Below the pieces are notes generated by a model. It was not told the origin of the DNA, searched no databases, and saw only the letters and a list, made by a program, of their open reading frames with translations. DNA of 64,000 nt from Streptomyces sp. Edi4 (GTDB lineage: Bacteria; Actinomycetota; Actinomycetes; Streptomycetales; Streptomycetaceae), in NCBI RefSeq assembly GCF_040253615.1, contig NZ_JBEJGY010000004.1:2356001-2420000 (forward strand). Direction: 5' to 3'. Position 1 is the stretch's first letter. The number at the start of each line of letters is the position of its first letter. This document shows, one piece after another, positions 27,011-37,094 of this stretch. The translations under genes were made by a program, and so were the position numbers.

Positions 27011-28006
27011 ATGTCGAAGATCCGGCCCAGCAAGGGCGCTCCGTACGCCCGCGTCCTGGGCGTCGGCGGCTACCGTCCGGTGCGTGTGGTGCCCAACGAG
27101 GTGATCCTGGAGACGATCGACTCCTCCGACGAGTGGATCCGCTCGCGCTCCGGCATCGCCACCCGCCACTGGGCCTCCGCCGAGGAGACCGTGGCCGCGA
27201 TGTCGATCGAGGCCTCGGGCAAGGCGATCGCCAACGCCGGGATCGACGCCGCCCAGATCGGCGGCGTGATCGTCTCCACCGTCTCGCACTTCAAGCAGAC
27301 CCCGGCCGTGGCGACGGAGATCGCCGACAAGCTGGGCACCGGCAAGGCGGCCGCCTTCGACATCTCGGCCGGCTGCGCGGGCTTCGGCTACGGTCTGACC
27401 CTGGCCAAGGGCATGATCGTCGAAGGTTCGGCCGAGTATGTGCTGGTCATCGGCGTGGAGCGGCTGAGCGACCTGACCGACCTCGAGGACCGCGCGACGG
27501 CGTTCCTGTTCGGGGACGGCGCGGGCGCCGTCGTGGTGGGCCCCTCCAACGAGCCGGCCATCGGCCCCACGATCTGGGGTTCCGAGGGCGACAAGTCGGA
27601 GACCATCAAGCAGACCGTGCCGTGGACCGAGTACGACAGCTCGGGCAAGTTCCCCGCCATCACGCAGGAGGGCCAGGCGGTCTTCCGCTGGGCCGTGTAC
27701 GAGATGGCGAAGGTCGCCCAGCAGGCGCTGGACGCGGCCGGGATCAGCCCGGACGACCTGGATGTCTTCATTCCGCACCAGGCCAACATGCGGATCATCG
27801 ACTCGATGGTGAAGACTCTCAAGCTGCCGGACCACGTCACGGTCGCCCGTGACGTGGAGACCACCGGCAATACCTCGGCCGCCTCGATTCCGCTCGCGAT
27901 GGAGCGGCTTCTGGCGACCGGACAGGCGAAGAGCGGCGACACCGCGCTCGTCATCGGCTTCGGGGCGGGTCTCGTGTACGCCGCGACGGTCGTTACCCTC
28001 CCCTAG
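27011..28006 (+). CDS. fabH: 3-oxoacyl-ACP synthase III
   Basis: 331 aa from ATG 27011, preceded by AAGGAGCG. Catalytic triad: Cys122 in FDISAGCAGFG, His in VFIPHQANMRI and Asn in TTGNTSAAS. It condenses a CoA starter with malonyl-ACP; streptomycete enzymes prefer branched starters, setting the iso/anteiso fatty-acid profile. Second gene of the operon. Confidence 0.97.
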   Translation: MSKIRPSKGAPYARVLGVGGYRPVRVVPNEVILETIDSSDEWIRSRSGIATRHWASAEETVAAMSIEASGKAIANAGIDAAQIGGVIVSTVSHFKQTPAVATEIADKLGTGKAAAFDISAGCAGFGYGLTLAKGMIVEGSAEYVLVIGVERLSDLTDLEDRATAFLFGDGAGAVVVGPSNEPAIGPTIWGSEGDKSETIKQTVPWTEYDSSGKFPAITQEGQAVFRWAVYEMAKVAQQALDAAGISPDDLDVFIPHQANMRIIDSMVKTLKLPDHVTVARDVETTGNTSAASIPLAMERLLATGQAKSGDTALVIGFGAGLVYAATVVTLP

Positions 28007-28065
28007 GCACTCCGGATCTTCCGGAAGCCCGTAATTCCAAGCATTGACACCGAAGGAGCGCCAAC

Positions 28066-28314
28066 ATGGCCGCCACGCAGGAAGAGATCCTCGAGGGTCT
28101 CGCCGAGATCGTCAACGAGATCGCCGGTATCCCGGTCGAGGACGTCGAGCTGGGCAAGTCCTTCACCGACGACCTGGACGTCGACTCGCTGTCCATGGTC
28201 GAGGTCGTCGTCGCCGCCGAAGAGCGCTTCGAGGTCAAGATCCCGGACGAGGACGTCAAGAACCTCAAGACGGTCGGCGACGCCGCTGACTACATCCTGA
28301 AGCACCAGGCCTGA
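28066..28314 (+). CDS. acpP: Acyl carrier protein
   Basis: 82 aa, acidic four-helix ACP. Ser41 in DLDVDSLSMVEVV receives 4'-phosphopantetheine. It carries the growing acyl chain between FabD, FabH and FabF. GAAGGAGCGCCAAC precedes the ATG. A short TCCGGA-tct-TCCGGA repeat in the gap after fabH (28011-28025) might tune RNA stability so that ACP is made in excess. Confidence 0.98.
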   Translation: MAATQEEILEGLAEIVNEIAGIPVEDVELGKSFTDDLDVDSLSMVEVVVAAEERFEVKIPDEDVKNLKTVGDAADYILKHQA

Positions 28315-28392
28315 TTCAGGACCTGAATTCGGGCCGCCACCCAGCGGTGGCGCCGCTGATTCACGCCCCTTACACACGTGGAGAAATTTCCT

Positions 28393-29655
28393 GTGAGCTC
28401 GACCAATCGCACCGTGGTCGTCACCGGTATCGGCGCAACCACACCGCTGGGTGGCGACACCGCCTCGACCTGGGAAGGTCTGCTGGCGGGACGCTCCGGT
28501 GTCCGTGCCCTCGAGGGTGAGCGTTTCGCCGAACTGCCGGTCAGGATCGCGGCCCCGGCCGCGGTCGACCCCGGTGAGGTGCTGCCCCGCCCGCTGGCCC
28601 GCAAGCTGGACCGCTCGGCGCAGTTCGCGCTGATCGCGGCCAAGGAGGCCTGGGCGGACGCGGGCTTCACCGCCCCGGCGGGCGAGGAGTCCGGCCTCGC
28701 GCCGGAACGGCTCGGCACGGTCATCGCGTCGGGCATCGGCGGCGTCACCACCCTGCTCGACCAGTACGACGTGCTCAAGGAGAAGGGCGTACGCCGCGTC
28801 TCCCCGCACACCGTGCCCATGCTCATGCCCAACGGCCCCTCGGCCAACGTCGGCCTGGAGGTCAACGCCCGCGCGGGCGTGCACACCCCCGTCTCCGCGT
28901 GCGCCTCGGGCGCCGAGGCCATCGGGTACGCCGTCGAGATGATCCGCACCGGCCGCGCCGACGTGGTGGTCGCGGGCGGCACCGAGGCGGCCATCCACCC
29001 GCTGCCCATCGCGGCGTTCGCCAACATGATGGCGATGTCCAAGAACAACGACCACCCCGAGCAGGCCTCGCGCCCCTACGACAAGGCCCGTGACGGCTTC
29101 GTCCTGGGCGAGGGCGCCGGCGTCGTGGTCCTGGAGTCCGCCGAGCACGCGGCCAAGCGTGGCGCCCGGGTCTACTGCGAGGTGCTGGGCCAGGGTCTTT
29201 CGGCCGACAGCCACCACATCGCGCAGCCCGAGCCGACCGGCCGGGGCGTCGCCGCCGCGGTGCGGAACCTGCTCGACTCCACCGACCTCAAGCCGTCCGA
29301 GGTGGTCCACCTCAACGCGCACGCCACCTCAACGCCGCAGGGTGACATCGCCGAGATCAAGGCGCTGCGCAAGGTGCTCGGCGACGACCTGGACCACGTG
29401 GCGATCTCCGCGACGAAGTCCATGACCGGCCATCTGCTCGGCGGCGCGGGCGGCATCGAGACCGTCGCCACCGTCCTGGCCCTGCACCACCGCGTGGCGC
29501 CGCCGACCATCAACGTCGACGAACTCGACGACGAGGTCGACGCGGCCCTGGTGAGCAGCGAGCCGCGCAAGCTGCCCGAGGGTTCGATCTCCGCGATCAA
29601 CAACTCGTTCGGCTTCGGCGGCCACAACGTGGTGCTCGCCTTCCGCTCGGTCTGA
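28393..29655 (+). CDS. fabF: 3-oxoacyl-ACP synthase II
   Basis: 420 aa from GTG 28393, with GTGGAGAAA upstream. The ketosynthase triad is Cys170 (TPVSACASGAEA), His (LNAHATSTPQGD) and His (KSMTGHLLGGAGGIE); FGFGGHNVVLAF closes the fold. It elongates acyl-ACP with malonyl-ACP. Last gene of the operon and followed by a strong terminator. Confidence 0.97.
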   Translation: MSSTNRTVVVTGIGATTPLGGDTASTWEGLLAGRSGVRALEGERFAELPVRIAAPAAVDPGEVLPRPLARKLDRSAQFALIAAKEAWADAGFTAPAGEESGLAPERLGTVIASGIGGVTTLLDQYDVLKEKGVRRVSPHTVPMLMPNGPSANVGLEVNARAGVHTPVSACASGAEAIGYAVEMIRTGRADVVVAGGTEAAIHPLPIAAFANMMAMSKNNDHPEQASRPYDKARDGFVLGEGAGVVVLESAEHAAKRGARVYCEVLGQGLSADSHHIAQPEPTGRGVAAAVRNLLDSTDLKPSEVVHLNAHATSTPQGDIAEIKALRKVLGDDLDHVAISATKSMTGHLLGGAGGIETVATVLALHHRVAPPTINVDELDDEVDAALVSSEPRKLPEGSISAINNSFGFGGHNVVLAFRSV

Positions 29656-29674
29656 GCGCGTTCCGTACACGTGT

Positions 29675-29706
29675 GAAAGGGCCCCACCCTGTGGTGGGGC
29701 CCTTTC
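29675..29706. terminator. Strong bidirectional terminator after fabF
   Basis: Perfect 14-bp stem GAAAGGGCCCCACC / GGTGGGGCCCTTTC (29675-29688, 29693-29706) with tetraloop CTGT, lying between the convergent fabF and DUF3145 genes. The 3' arm ends CCCTTTC, giving a short T run. Confidence 0.9.
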
Positions 29707-29724
29707 GCGTACGCGGGTGTGTTC

Positions 29725-30219
29725 TCAGACGACCTGGTGCAGCCAGCGCACCGGGGCGCCCTCTCCGGCGTAGCGGAAGGGCTCCAGTTCATCGTCCCAG
29801 GGCTTGCCGAGCAGCTTGGCGATCTCGGCCTCCAGGACGGTCTCGCCCTGCGCGGAGCGGGCGAGCGCGGCCCGCAGCCGGTCCTCCGGGATCAGGATGT
29901 CGCCGTGCATGCCGGTCACGGCGTGGAAGATGCCGAGGTCGGGCGTGGCGCTGTAGCGCTCGCCCTCGGCGGTGGCGCACGGCTCGGCCGTCACCTCGAA
30001 GCGCAGCAGGTGCCAGCCGCGCAGCGCGGAGGCGAGCTTGGAGGCCGTGCCGGGTTCGCCGCGCCAGGAGAACTCGGCTCTCCAGGTGCCGGGCGAGGCG
30101 GGCTGGCGGATCCAGTCGAGCTGGACGCGCACCCCCAGGACGCCGGCCACGGCCCATTCGACGTGCGGGCACAGCGCGCGCGGGGCTGAGTGGACGTAGA
30201 GAACTCCACGTGTCGTCAC
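29725..30219 (-). CDS. DUF3145 family protein
   Basis: 164 aa from GTG 30219, preceded by TGGAGGTCCCG. Conserved actinobacterial family: MTTRGVLYVHSAPRALCPHVEWAV, GVRVQLDWIRQPASPGTWRAEF, GSASKLA-like helix, GRERYSATP-like segment (here GERYSATPDLGIFHAVTG) and C-terminal KPWDDELEPFRYAGEGAPVRWLHQVV. Soluble, with no transmembrane helices. Function unknown, though the position next to the fab operon is conserved. Confidence 0.92.
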   Translation of the reverse strand: MTTRGVLYVHSAPRALCPHVEWAVAGVLGVRVQLDWIRQPASPGTWRAEFSWRGEPGTASKLASALRGWHLLRFEVTAEPCATAEGERYSATPDLGIFHAVTGMHGDILIPEDRLRAALARSAQGETVLEAEIAKLLGKPWDDELEPFRYAGEGAPVRWLHQVV

Positions 30220-30546
30220 CGGGACCTCCAGTGCGGTTCGAGGTTCGCCTTCCCCAGCGGCCTCGCGCCCCTGCCGTTCCCGGTCAGGACAGCACCTGAC
30301 ATTCTGCCCCTGGGTTCAACAGTAAACAGCATCGGGAGCTAATCTCCTGAAAAGGGACAGTATGTGACGTGATGTAATTTACCGGAGCCGTCTGGCGTGG
30401 TTCCTCTGGCTGGACGGGCCCAAGCTACCGCGCTGAGCCCTGCCAAGGGTGTCGTAATGTCGGTCGGAGCGTCTTCGAACACGAAGCTTTCACCCGCGAG
30501 GACGCCGCGAGAACCGCACGACCACCGCACGGAGGGGGACCGGGAC
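30220..30546. other. Divergent intergenic region
   Basis: 327 bp between the DUF3145 gene and the lipoprotein. Its middle (30325-30385) is clearly AT-richer than its surroundings, with CTCCTGAAAAGGGACAG and GATGTAATTTACC, and probably contains the promoters. In-frame ATGs for the rightward gene also occur at 30457, but that stretch lacks a ribosome site. Confidence 0.35.
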
Positions 30547-31431
30547 ATGCCGGACAGCCGCCAGGGCCGTCGCACGCCCGCCATGGCCGCCCTGCTCGCG
30601 GCGGCCGCGCTCGCCCTGACCGCCGGCTGCGAGTCCGGTGGCCCCACCGGAGCGGGCCCCGCCGCCTCGAAGAAACCGTCGCCCACGCCGTCGCCCGCCT
30701 GGAACCGCAGCCCCCGCTCGATAGCCGCCGTGGGTGACTCGATCACCCGCGGTTTCGACGCCTGTACGGTGCTCGCCGACTGCCCCGAGGTCTCCTGGGC
30801 GACGGGCGGCGACACCCAGGTCGACTCGCTCGCGACGCGGCTGCTGGGGCCATCGGCGCCCACCCACAGCTGGAACTACGCCAAGACCGGGGCCAGGATG
30901 GCCGACCTGCCCGGGCAGATGACCCGGGCCGCGGCCGAACATCCCGGCCTGGTCACCGTGATGACCGGCGCGAATGACGCCTGTCGCGACGACGTGGCGG
31001 CGATGACGCCGGTCGCCACCTTCCGTGCGGAGTTCGTGAAGGCGCTTGGTGAACTGCGCGCGGTCTCGCCCCAGTCCCAGGTGTACGTGGCGAGTGTGCC
31101 CGATTTGAAGCGGCTGTGGTCCACGGGGCGGGGCAGTCCGCTGGGCAAGCAGATCTGGAAGCTCGGCATCTGTCAGTCGATGCTGGCGGACGCGGACGAT
31201 CTGGGGGCGGCGGCGGTCGCGCGGCGGGAGGCCGTCTACGACCGGGTCGTGGCGTACAACCAGGTCCTCAAGGACGTGTGTGTGAAGGACCGGGCGTGCC
31301 GTTACGACGACGGGGCGGTCTTCTCCTATTCCTTCTCCGGGGCTCAGCTCAGCCCCTGGGACTGGTTCCACCCCAGCAAGGACGGACAGGCGCGGTTGGC
31401 CGAGCTCGCGTACGCGAGGGTCACGGCCTGA
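30547..31431 (+). CDS. Secreted SGNH/GDSL-hydrolase lipoprotein
   Basis: 294 aa from ATG 30547. Lipoprotein signal peptide: basic MPDSRQGRRTP, hydrophobic AMAALLAAAALALTAGC with lipobox Cys near 26, then a Thr/Ser/Pro linker. SGNH blocks follow: AVGDSITRGF (Ser nucleophile), Gly region, VTVMTGANDACRDD (Asn), and DWFHPSKDGQARLAELA (Asp/His). It should act as an esterase or lipase on the outer face of the membrane. Stands alone. Confidence 0.9.
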   Translation: MPDSRQGRRTPAMAALLAAAALALTAGCESGGPTGAGPAASKKPSPTPSPAWNRSPRSIAAVGDSITRGFDACTVLADCPEVSWATGGDTQVDSLATRLLGPSAPTHSWNYAKTGARMADLPGQMTRAAAEHPGLVTVMTGANDACRDDVAAMTPVATFRAEFVKALGELRAVSPQSQVYVASVPDLKRLWSTGRGSPLGKQIWKLGICQSMLADADDLGAAAVARREAVYDRVVAYNQVLKDVCVKDRACRYDDGAVFSYSFSGAQLSPWDWFHPSKDGQARLAELAYARVTA

Positions 31432-31470
31432 GCGTGCGCCGGGGCCACGTCGTCGGGGCTCCGCCCCCCC

Positions 31471-31891
31471 AAGGAGGCGCTGCTCGTCGCCGTCCTGGAG
31501 GAGCGGGACCAGTGGGGCACCGGCGGGCGGCGCGAGGCGGCCGAGGGCCGGCGCCTTGAGCTGCCGGCCTCCTTGGTCGAGTACCACGCCATGCGGCCCG
31601 GCGTGGTCCGGACGTTCTCGGCGCTGCTCGGTGAATCGGTGACCGAGCGGCATCCGGCCCGCGCGTTCTTCACCGGCCTACGCGCAGGTGCGCGGCGAGA
31701 TGGCGGCGGTGCCGCGGGCGGAGTTCGGTGAGCGGCTGCCCGGCGGCCTGAGCCCGGAGCGGGCCGCGCCGCTGCTCGTCGCGGTGCTCGACGGCCTCCA
31801 GTACCAGTGGCTGCTCGATCCGGACGCGGTGGACATGGCGGGCGCCTTCCGCGACCTCGTGACGCTGCCGCACGGGTCCGGCGGCTCATAA
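31471..31891 (+). pseudogene. Remnant of a TetR-family regulator gene, 5' deleted and frameshifted
   Basis: From 31471 the frame reads KEALLVAVLEERDQWG...SLVEYHAMRPGVVRTFSALLGESVTERHPARAFFT, which is the part of a TetR protein that follows the HTH (normally ...GSKEALL). No HTH is encoded upstream. After FFT at about 31675 the homologous sequence continues in another frame as AYAQVRGEMAAVPRAEFGERLPGGLSPERAAPLL...LDGLQYQWLLDP up to TAA 31889-31891. A single-base indel and loss of the 5' part therefore inactivated it. The absence of introduced stops suggests recent decay. Confidence 0.75.
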
Positions 31892-31957
31892 GTCCCTCTA
31901 TCCACACGGGACTTCCGTGCCAATACTGGGCGCCACCCGATTCCGACGGAAGGACCC

Positions 31958-33205
31958 ATGGTGCGACGACGTATACGGGTGGCACGGCTCGCCCCGGCTC
32001 TGGCGGCGCTGACGTTCTGCGCACTGCTCGGCCCGGCCCCGGCGCAGGCCGCGACGGGGCCCCGGACGGCCACCGTGGAGGAGCAGCGCCTGGCGGACCC
32101 GGTGCCGAAGGAGATCCTGGAACGCAGCGGATTCTCCGACGTGGCGCCCGAGTTCACGCGCGCCCTGCACGGCGTACGGTCCGCCGAAGCGGCGCGCCGG
32201 CTCGTGGCCCGCGAGGGGACGCGCCTGTGGCAGCGGGCGGTGGACCGGGTGCAGGGCCGGGGCCCGGCGGGCGGCGACCTGAGCCGCGACGACGACCGCC
32301 CGCTGTACTGGGCCAGGCTCGGCCTCACCCGCGAACTGAGGCTGTGGGAGCCGGACTTCACCCTGTCCGACGCGGACCGGGCGGCGCTCATCGACAGCCT
32401 TGAGCAGACCTCGCGCGGCCAGAAGAGCGTGCGCTATCCCGAGGGCAAGGGCTTCAAGCGCGTCCTGGTGACCGGGTTCGATCCGTTCACGCTGGACAGC
32501 GACATCCGCATCAGCAACCCCTCCGGCGCGACCGCGCTCGCCCTGGACGGCACCTGGCTCCGCACCCCCGACGGGCAGTTCGCGCGGATCGAGGCCGTGA
32601 CGTTCCCGGTGCGCTGGCAGGACTTCGCGGACGGGGCGGTGGAGCGGGCGCTCACGCCGGTCCTGCCGAAGGTGGACGCCTTCACCACGGTGAGCCAGGG
32701 CCGGGTCGGCCGCATCGACGTCGAGCGCTTCAACGGGGCCTGGCGGGGCGGCTTCTGGGACAACGTGGACGCGTCGAGCACCGGCACGGTTCCGGTGAGC
32801 GATCCCGCCTCCCAGCCGCAGTGGACCCGTACGACACTTCCGTACCAGCGCATCGTGGCCGCGAAGACCGGGCCCTTCCCGGTCTACGACCACACCGATG
32901 TCACCGAGATCCCGGCCGGCGCGACCACCCCGGTCGACCGGCTCGATGGACCCACTCCGGGCTCGGCCGCGCGGGCCGGGGGCGGTGGCGACTACCTCTC
33001 CAACGAGATCGCCTACCGGGCCACCCTGCTCCGCGACCGCCTCGGCCTCGGCATCCCGGGCGGCCATGTGCACACGCCGGTCCTGGAGTTCGGGCCGGGC
33101 AACACCGACCCGGGGACGGGCACGGTCAGCGATCCCCAGTTCGTCCGCAACCGGTTGGACATCGTGGCCCAGATGAGGGCGATCGTGGCGGTGGCGGCGC
33201 GGTAG
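31958..33205 (+). CDS. Secreted pyroglutamyl-peptidase-like protein lacking the catalytic Cys
   Basis: 415 aa from ATG 31958, with GGAAGGACCC upstream. Sec signal peptide MVRRRIRVARLAPALAALTFCALLGPAPAQAA. From about residue 165, RVLVTGFDPF, NPSGATALAL, TVSQGRVGRIDVERFN (Glu256) and GGHVHTPVL (His372) match peptidase family C15. The catalytic-Cys motif, normally (F/Y)xCN, reads GDYLSNEIAYR with Ser348. It is thus either a changed or an inactive hydrolase. The approximately 160-residue N-terminal helical region is additional to classical 215-residue enzymes. Confidence 0.82.
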   Translation: MVRRRIRVARLAPALAALTFCALLGPAPAQAATGPRTATVEEQRLADPVPKEILERSGFSDVAPEFTRALHGVRSAEAARRLVAREGTRLWQRAVDRVQGRGPAGGDLSRDDDRPLYWARLGLTRELRLWEPDFTLSDADRAALIDSLEQTSRGQKSVRYPEGKGFKRVLVTGFDPFTLDSDIRISNPSGATALALDGTWLRTPDGQFARIEAVTFPVRWQDFADGAVERALTPVLPKVDAFTTVSQGRVGRIDVERFNGAWRGGFWDNVDASSTGTVPVSDPASQPQWTRTTLPYQRIVAAKTGPFPVYDHTDVTEIPAGATTPVDRLDGPTPGSAARAGGGGDYLSNEIAYRATLLRDRLGLGIPGGHVHTPVLEFGPGNTDPGTGTVSDPQFVRNRLDIVAQMRAIVAVAAR

Positions 33206-33252
33206 GGCGGCGGCGCCGGGCCCGTCCGGCGCGGCGGCTTTCCGGGGGGCCC

Positions 33253-33306
33253 TAGCAGGCGGCCGGCGCGGCCACTTTCCGGCCGGGCTCTAGCAGGCGG
33301 CCGGCG
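33253..33306. repeat. Short direct repeat at the 3' end of the EI24 gene
   Basis: TAGCAGGCGGCCGGCG occurs at 33253-33268 and again at 33291-33306, the second copy containing the stop and last codons of the minus-strand EI24 gene. The 38-bp period suggests a tandem duplication of the gene end. Confidence 0.6.
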
Positions 33307-34123
33307 CCGCGCCGGCCGCGCCCACGTCCCCGCCCGGCTCCGTGTCGTCGCCCGGCTCCGCGTCGTCGCTCTGCGGGGCGTCCGGCTCGCCGAGCAGGTC
33401 CCGCACCATCAGGGTGGCTCCCGCGACCGCCCCCGGCATGAGGAAGACCGCGACCAGCGGGACCGCGAAGGCCACGGCGAGGGGCACGCCGAAGCCGAGG
33501 ACCAGCAGACGGCGCGAGCGCAACAGGGCGAGCCGGGGCCGCAGTTCCATGCCCCTGCGTTGCAGGGCGACCGCCGTGAGCTCTTCGGCGAGGAAGAAGC
33601 CCGTGACGCAGAACCCGATCGCCGGGATCACGCTCTGGCCGATCACCGGCACGAAACCGAGGCCGAACAGCAGGAGGCCGTAGCAGGAGACCCGCACGAG
33701 GACGCGCAGGGAGTCACGGGCGGAGATCCACAGCTCGCGCCAGAGCGGCAGGCCCGACTCGGGGGCCGCGCCGCCGCTCACCGCCCGGTCCACGTCGGCG
33801 GACAGCTTCTCGTAGAAGGGCTGGCCGACGAGCAGGGTCACCGCCGTGAAGGAGATCACGGCGAGGAAGAGGCCGAGCGCGAAGACGAGCGCGGTCAAGA
33901 ACCCCCGGAACAGGCCGAGCCAGGGCGAGGACCAGCCGTCGGCGAACGGGGTCGCCCAGCCGACGACGTCGTCCGCGCCGAAGGCGAGCCCGATCAGGGC
34001 GCCCACGTACAGGACGAGGGTGATGAGGCCGGGCAGCAGTCCCACGCCGAGTGACCTGCCGTGCCCGGCGGCCCAGCGCTGCCCCTTGACCAGATAACCG
34101 AAACCCGTCCCTATGTCACGCAT
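33290..34123 (-). CDS. EI24-domain membrane protein (CysZ-like)
   Basis: 277 aa from ATG 34123. The EI24/CysZ fold has several hydrophobic segments (GLLPGLITLVLYVGALIGLAF; FLTALVFALGLFLAVISFTAV; VSCYGLLLFGLGFVPVIG; FGVPLAVAFAVPLVAVFLM) and the family motif VGQPFYEKLSADVDRAVSG. The C-terminal 40 residues are acidic and disordered. CysZ members import sulfate; the actinobacterial relatives are uncharacterised. TAGGGT (34136-34131) is 7 bp before the ATG, so probably leaderless. Confidence 0.88.
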   Translation of the reverse strand: MRDIGTGFGYLVKGQRWAAGHGRSLGVGLLPGLITLVLYVGALIGLAFGADDVVGWATPFADGWSSPWLGLFRGFLTALVFALGLFLAVISFTAVTLLVGQPFYEKLSADVDRAVSGGAAPESGLPLWRELWISARDSLRVLVRVSCYGLLLFGLGFVPVIGQSVIPAIGFCVTGFFLAEELTAVALQRRGMELRPRLALLRSRRLLVLGFGVPLAVAFAVPLVAVFLMPGAVAGATLMVRDLLGEPDAPQSDDAEPGDDTEPGGDVGAAGAAPAAC

Positions 34124-34171
34124 GGCTTCGACCCTATCCGGCCACCAAGGAGCGGATTTCGCCGCGTCGGG

Positions 34172-35134
34172 TCAGCGGCGGGCGAACCGGTCGAGCGCGG
34201 CCTGGGCGGCGCCGCTCATCTCCGGGTGGCCCAGGCCGTGGCGCGCCTGCTCGATCACAAGCAGTTCGCAGCCGGGCCAGTTCGCCGCGAGCGCGCGGGC
34301 CGGGTCCGGCGGCGAGCTCACGTCCTGCTCCCCCGTGACGAGCACCCCGGGGATCGCGCCCAACTGGGCTGCCCCGTCCCTGAGTTGGTTCTCCCCGAGC
34401 CAGGCGGCGTGGCGCCAGTAGTGGGTGACGAGGCGGGCGATGGTCATGCGGACGCCCGGGTCGGCATAGCGCGAGTCCCCGAACTCGTCGGGGAGTTGGG
34501 CCCCCGGCGGCCGGACGTGGGTCTCCTCCCAGCGGCACCAGTCGTAGGCGGCCCGTTCGCGCACGGCCGGGTCGGGGTCGGCGAGCAGCCGGGCGTACGC
34601 GTCGACGACCCGCTCCCCCGCGCGGGGCCGTCCGGCGGCGCGGTAGGCCGCCCACGCCTCGGGGAAGTGCACCCCGACGCCCTCGGTGACCCATTCCACC
34701 TCGGCGCGGGTGGTGGTGGCGACCGAGACGAGGACGACCTCGCTGACCCGCTCCGGGTGCGCTTGGGTGTAGGCGAGGCCGAGCGTCGCGCCCCAGGAGC
34801 CGCCGAAGACAAGCCACTTGTCGATGGACAGCTGCTCGCGCAGCCGCTCCATGTCGGCGATCAAGTGGTGCGTGGTGTTGGCGGCGAGGCTGGTGGACGC
34901 GTCGCTGACCGATGGGGTGGAGCGGCCGCAGCCGCGCTGGTCGAACAGGACGACGCGGTAGCGGGCGGGGTCGAAGTAGCGCCGCCAGGACGGCGTGGCG
35001 CCGGAACCGGGTCCGCCGTGCACCACGACGGCGGGTTTGCCCTCGGGGTTTCCGCAGACCTCCCAGTAAACGAGGTCGCCGTCGCCGGTGTCGAGCATGC
35101 CGTGGTCGTAAGGGACCGTTTCGGGATGGGTCAT
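34172..35134 (-). CDS. pip: Proline iminopeptidase
   Basis: 320 aa from ATG 35134 (MTHPETVPYDHGMLDTGDGDLVYWE); longer in-frame starts at 35143 and 35203 lack support. Alpha/beta hydrolase of peptidase family S33: HGGPGSG oxyanion loop, DQRGCGRSTP, nucleophile elbow GGSWGATLGL, and terminal ARHGLGHPEM with the catalytic His. It releases N-terminal proline from peptides in the cytosol. Confidence 0.92.
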   Translation of the reverse strand: MTHPETVPYDHGMLDTGDGDLVYWEVCGNPEGKPAVVVHGGPGSGATPSWRRYFDPARYRVVLFDQRGCGRSTPSVSDASTSLAANTTHHLIADMERLREQLSIDKWLVFGGSWGATLGLAYTQAHPERVSEVVLVSVATTTRAEVEWVTEGVGVHFPEAWAAYRAAGRPRAGERVVDAYARLLADPDPAVRERAAYDWCRWEETHVRPPGAQLPDEFGDSRYADPGVRMTIARLVTHYWRHAAWLGENQLRDGAAQLGAIPGVLVTGEQDVSSPPDPARALAANWPGCELLVIEQARHGLGHPEMSGAAQAALDRFARR

Positions 35135-35207
35135 GCGGGCCATCCTGGCAAGGACCGGCCGCGAGGGCAGCACGATTGTTACGCGGCCCGACCCGGGCCC
35201 CACGGCG

Positions 35208-35240
35208 AAGGACCGCGCCCGGCAAGGGGGCGCGGTCCTT
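35208..35240. terminator. Terminator downstream of ohr
   Basis: Perfect 13-bp arms AAGGACCGCGCCC / GGGCGCGGTCCTT (35208-35220, 35228-35240) with a 7-nt loop, 39 bp beyond the ohr stop and upstream of the pip start. Confidence 0.85.
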
Positions 35241-35278
35241 CTGTCCTGCGGCGGCGCGGTCTCCCGCGCGTGCGCTGG

Positions 35279-35704
35279 TTACGCGACGGCGAGGTTCACC
35301 GTGATGTTGCCCCGGGTCGCCTTGGAGTACGGGCAGACCTGGTGGGCCTTCTCGATCAGGTCCTGGGCGGTGGCGCGGTCCACGTTCGGGATGGTCGCGG
35401 TGATCTCGACGTAGATGCCGAAGCCGTCGTCGTTCTTGCCGATGCCGACGTGCGCGGCGACGGTCGAGCCGGAGATGTCGGCCTTCTCGCTCCGCGCCAC
35501 GACGCCGAGGGCGCCCTGGAAGCAGGCGCTGTAACCGGCGGCGAACAGCTGCTCGGGGTTGGTGCCCGCGCCGTTGCCGCCCATCTCCTTCGGCGGGTTG
35601 ACCACGACGTCCAGCTGACCGTCGTCGGTGGAGACGCGGCCGTCACGGCCGTTCTCGGCGGTGGCGACGGCGGTGTAGAGGACCTCGGACTTCTGAATGG
35701 ACAT
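35279..35704 (-). CDS. ohr: Organic hydroperoxide resistance protein
   Basis: 141 aa from ATG 35704, with AGGAGGAG upstream. OsmC/Ohr fold with the two catalytic cysteines Cys61 (GYSACFQGAL) and Cys124 (HQVCPYS) and the conserved GGNGAGTNPEQLFAAGY. It reduces organic hydroperoxides to alcohols using lipoylated protein. Part of a minus-strand stress group with the oxidoreductase to its right, near a MarR-type regulator. Confidence 0.95.
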   Translation of the reverse strand: MSIQKSEVLYTAVATAENGRDGRVSTDDGQLDVVVNPPKEMGGNGAGTNPEQLFAAGYSACFQGALGVVARSEKADISGSTVAAHVGIGKNDDGFGIYVEITATIPNVDRATAQDLIEKAHQVCPYSKATRGNITVNLAVA

Positions 35705-35886
35705 GCTGGGGTGCTCCTCCTGGGTACGCGGCCGCTCGCGCCTCACGGCCGCCGGGATGTGGAAAAACCTTATCGGATAGCGGAAACCGTGAGGCGGAGT
35801 GTGCGGTGGGTCACTCGCGGCCGCAGGGGTCCACTCGCGGCCCACTACCCCTCGGGCGCCGGGCGCACTCCCCGGGGGACACCGGG

Positions 35887-36915
<1,029 letters not shown>

Positions 36916-37094
36916 GGGGTGCGTCCTCCTGCGAAGCAAATATTGATCGGTCTGCTCGGTCTGCCTGTTCGGGCTGCTCGTCCTGCTCGGCACATCGGGC
37001 ACACATCAGTACGCCCGAGCCGGGCACGCGGGGCACATGGCGCGGTGGCGCCGGGGCCCGAATACTTCAGACACTGAAAGAACCATGCGCCCAC

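Noticed and set aside
36945..36995. CTGCTCGGTCTG-type repeats before the oxidoreductase gene
   Set aside because: Low-complexity pyrimidine-rich sequence with no regular unit or dyad; not enough for an operator claim.
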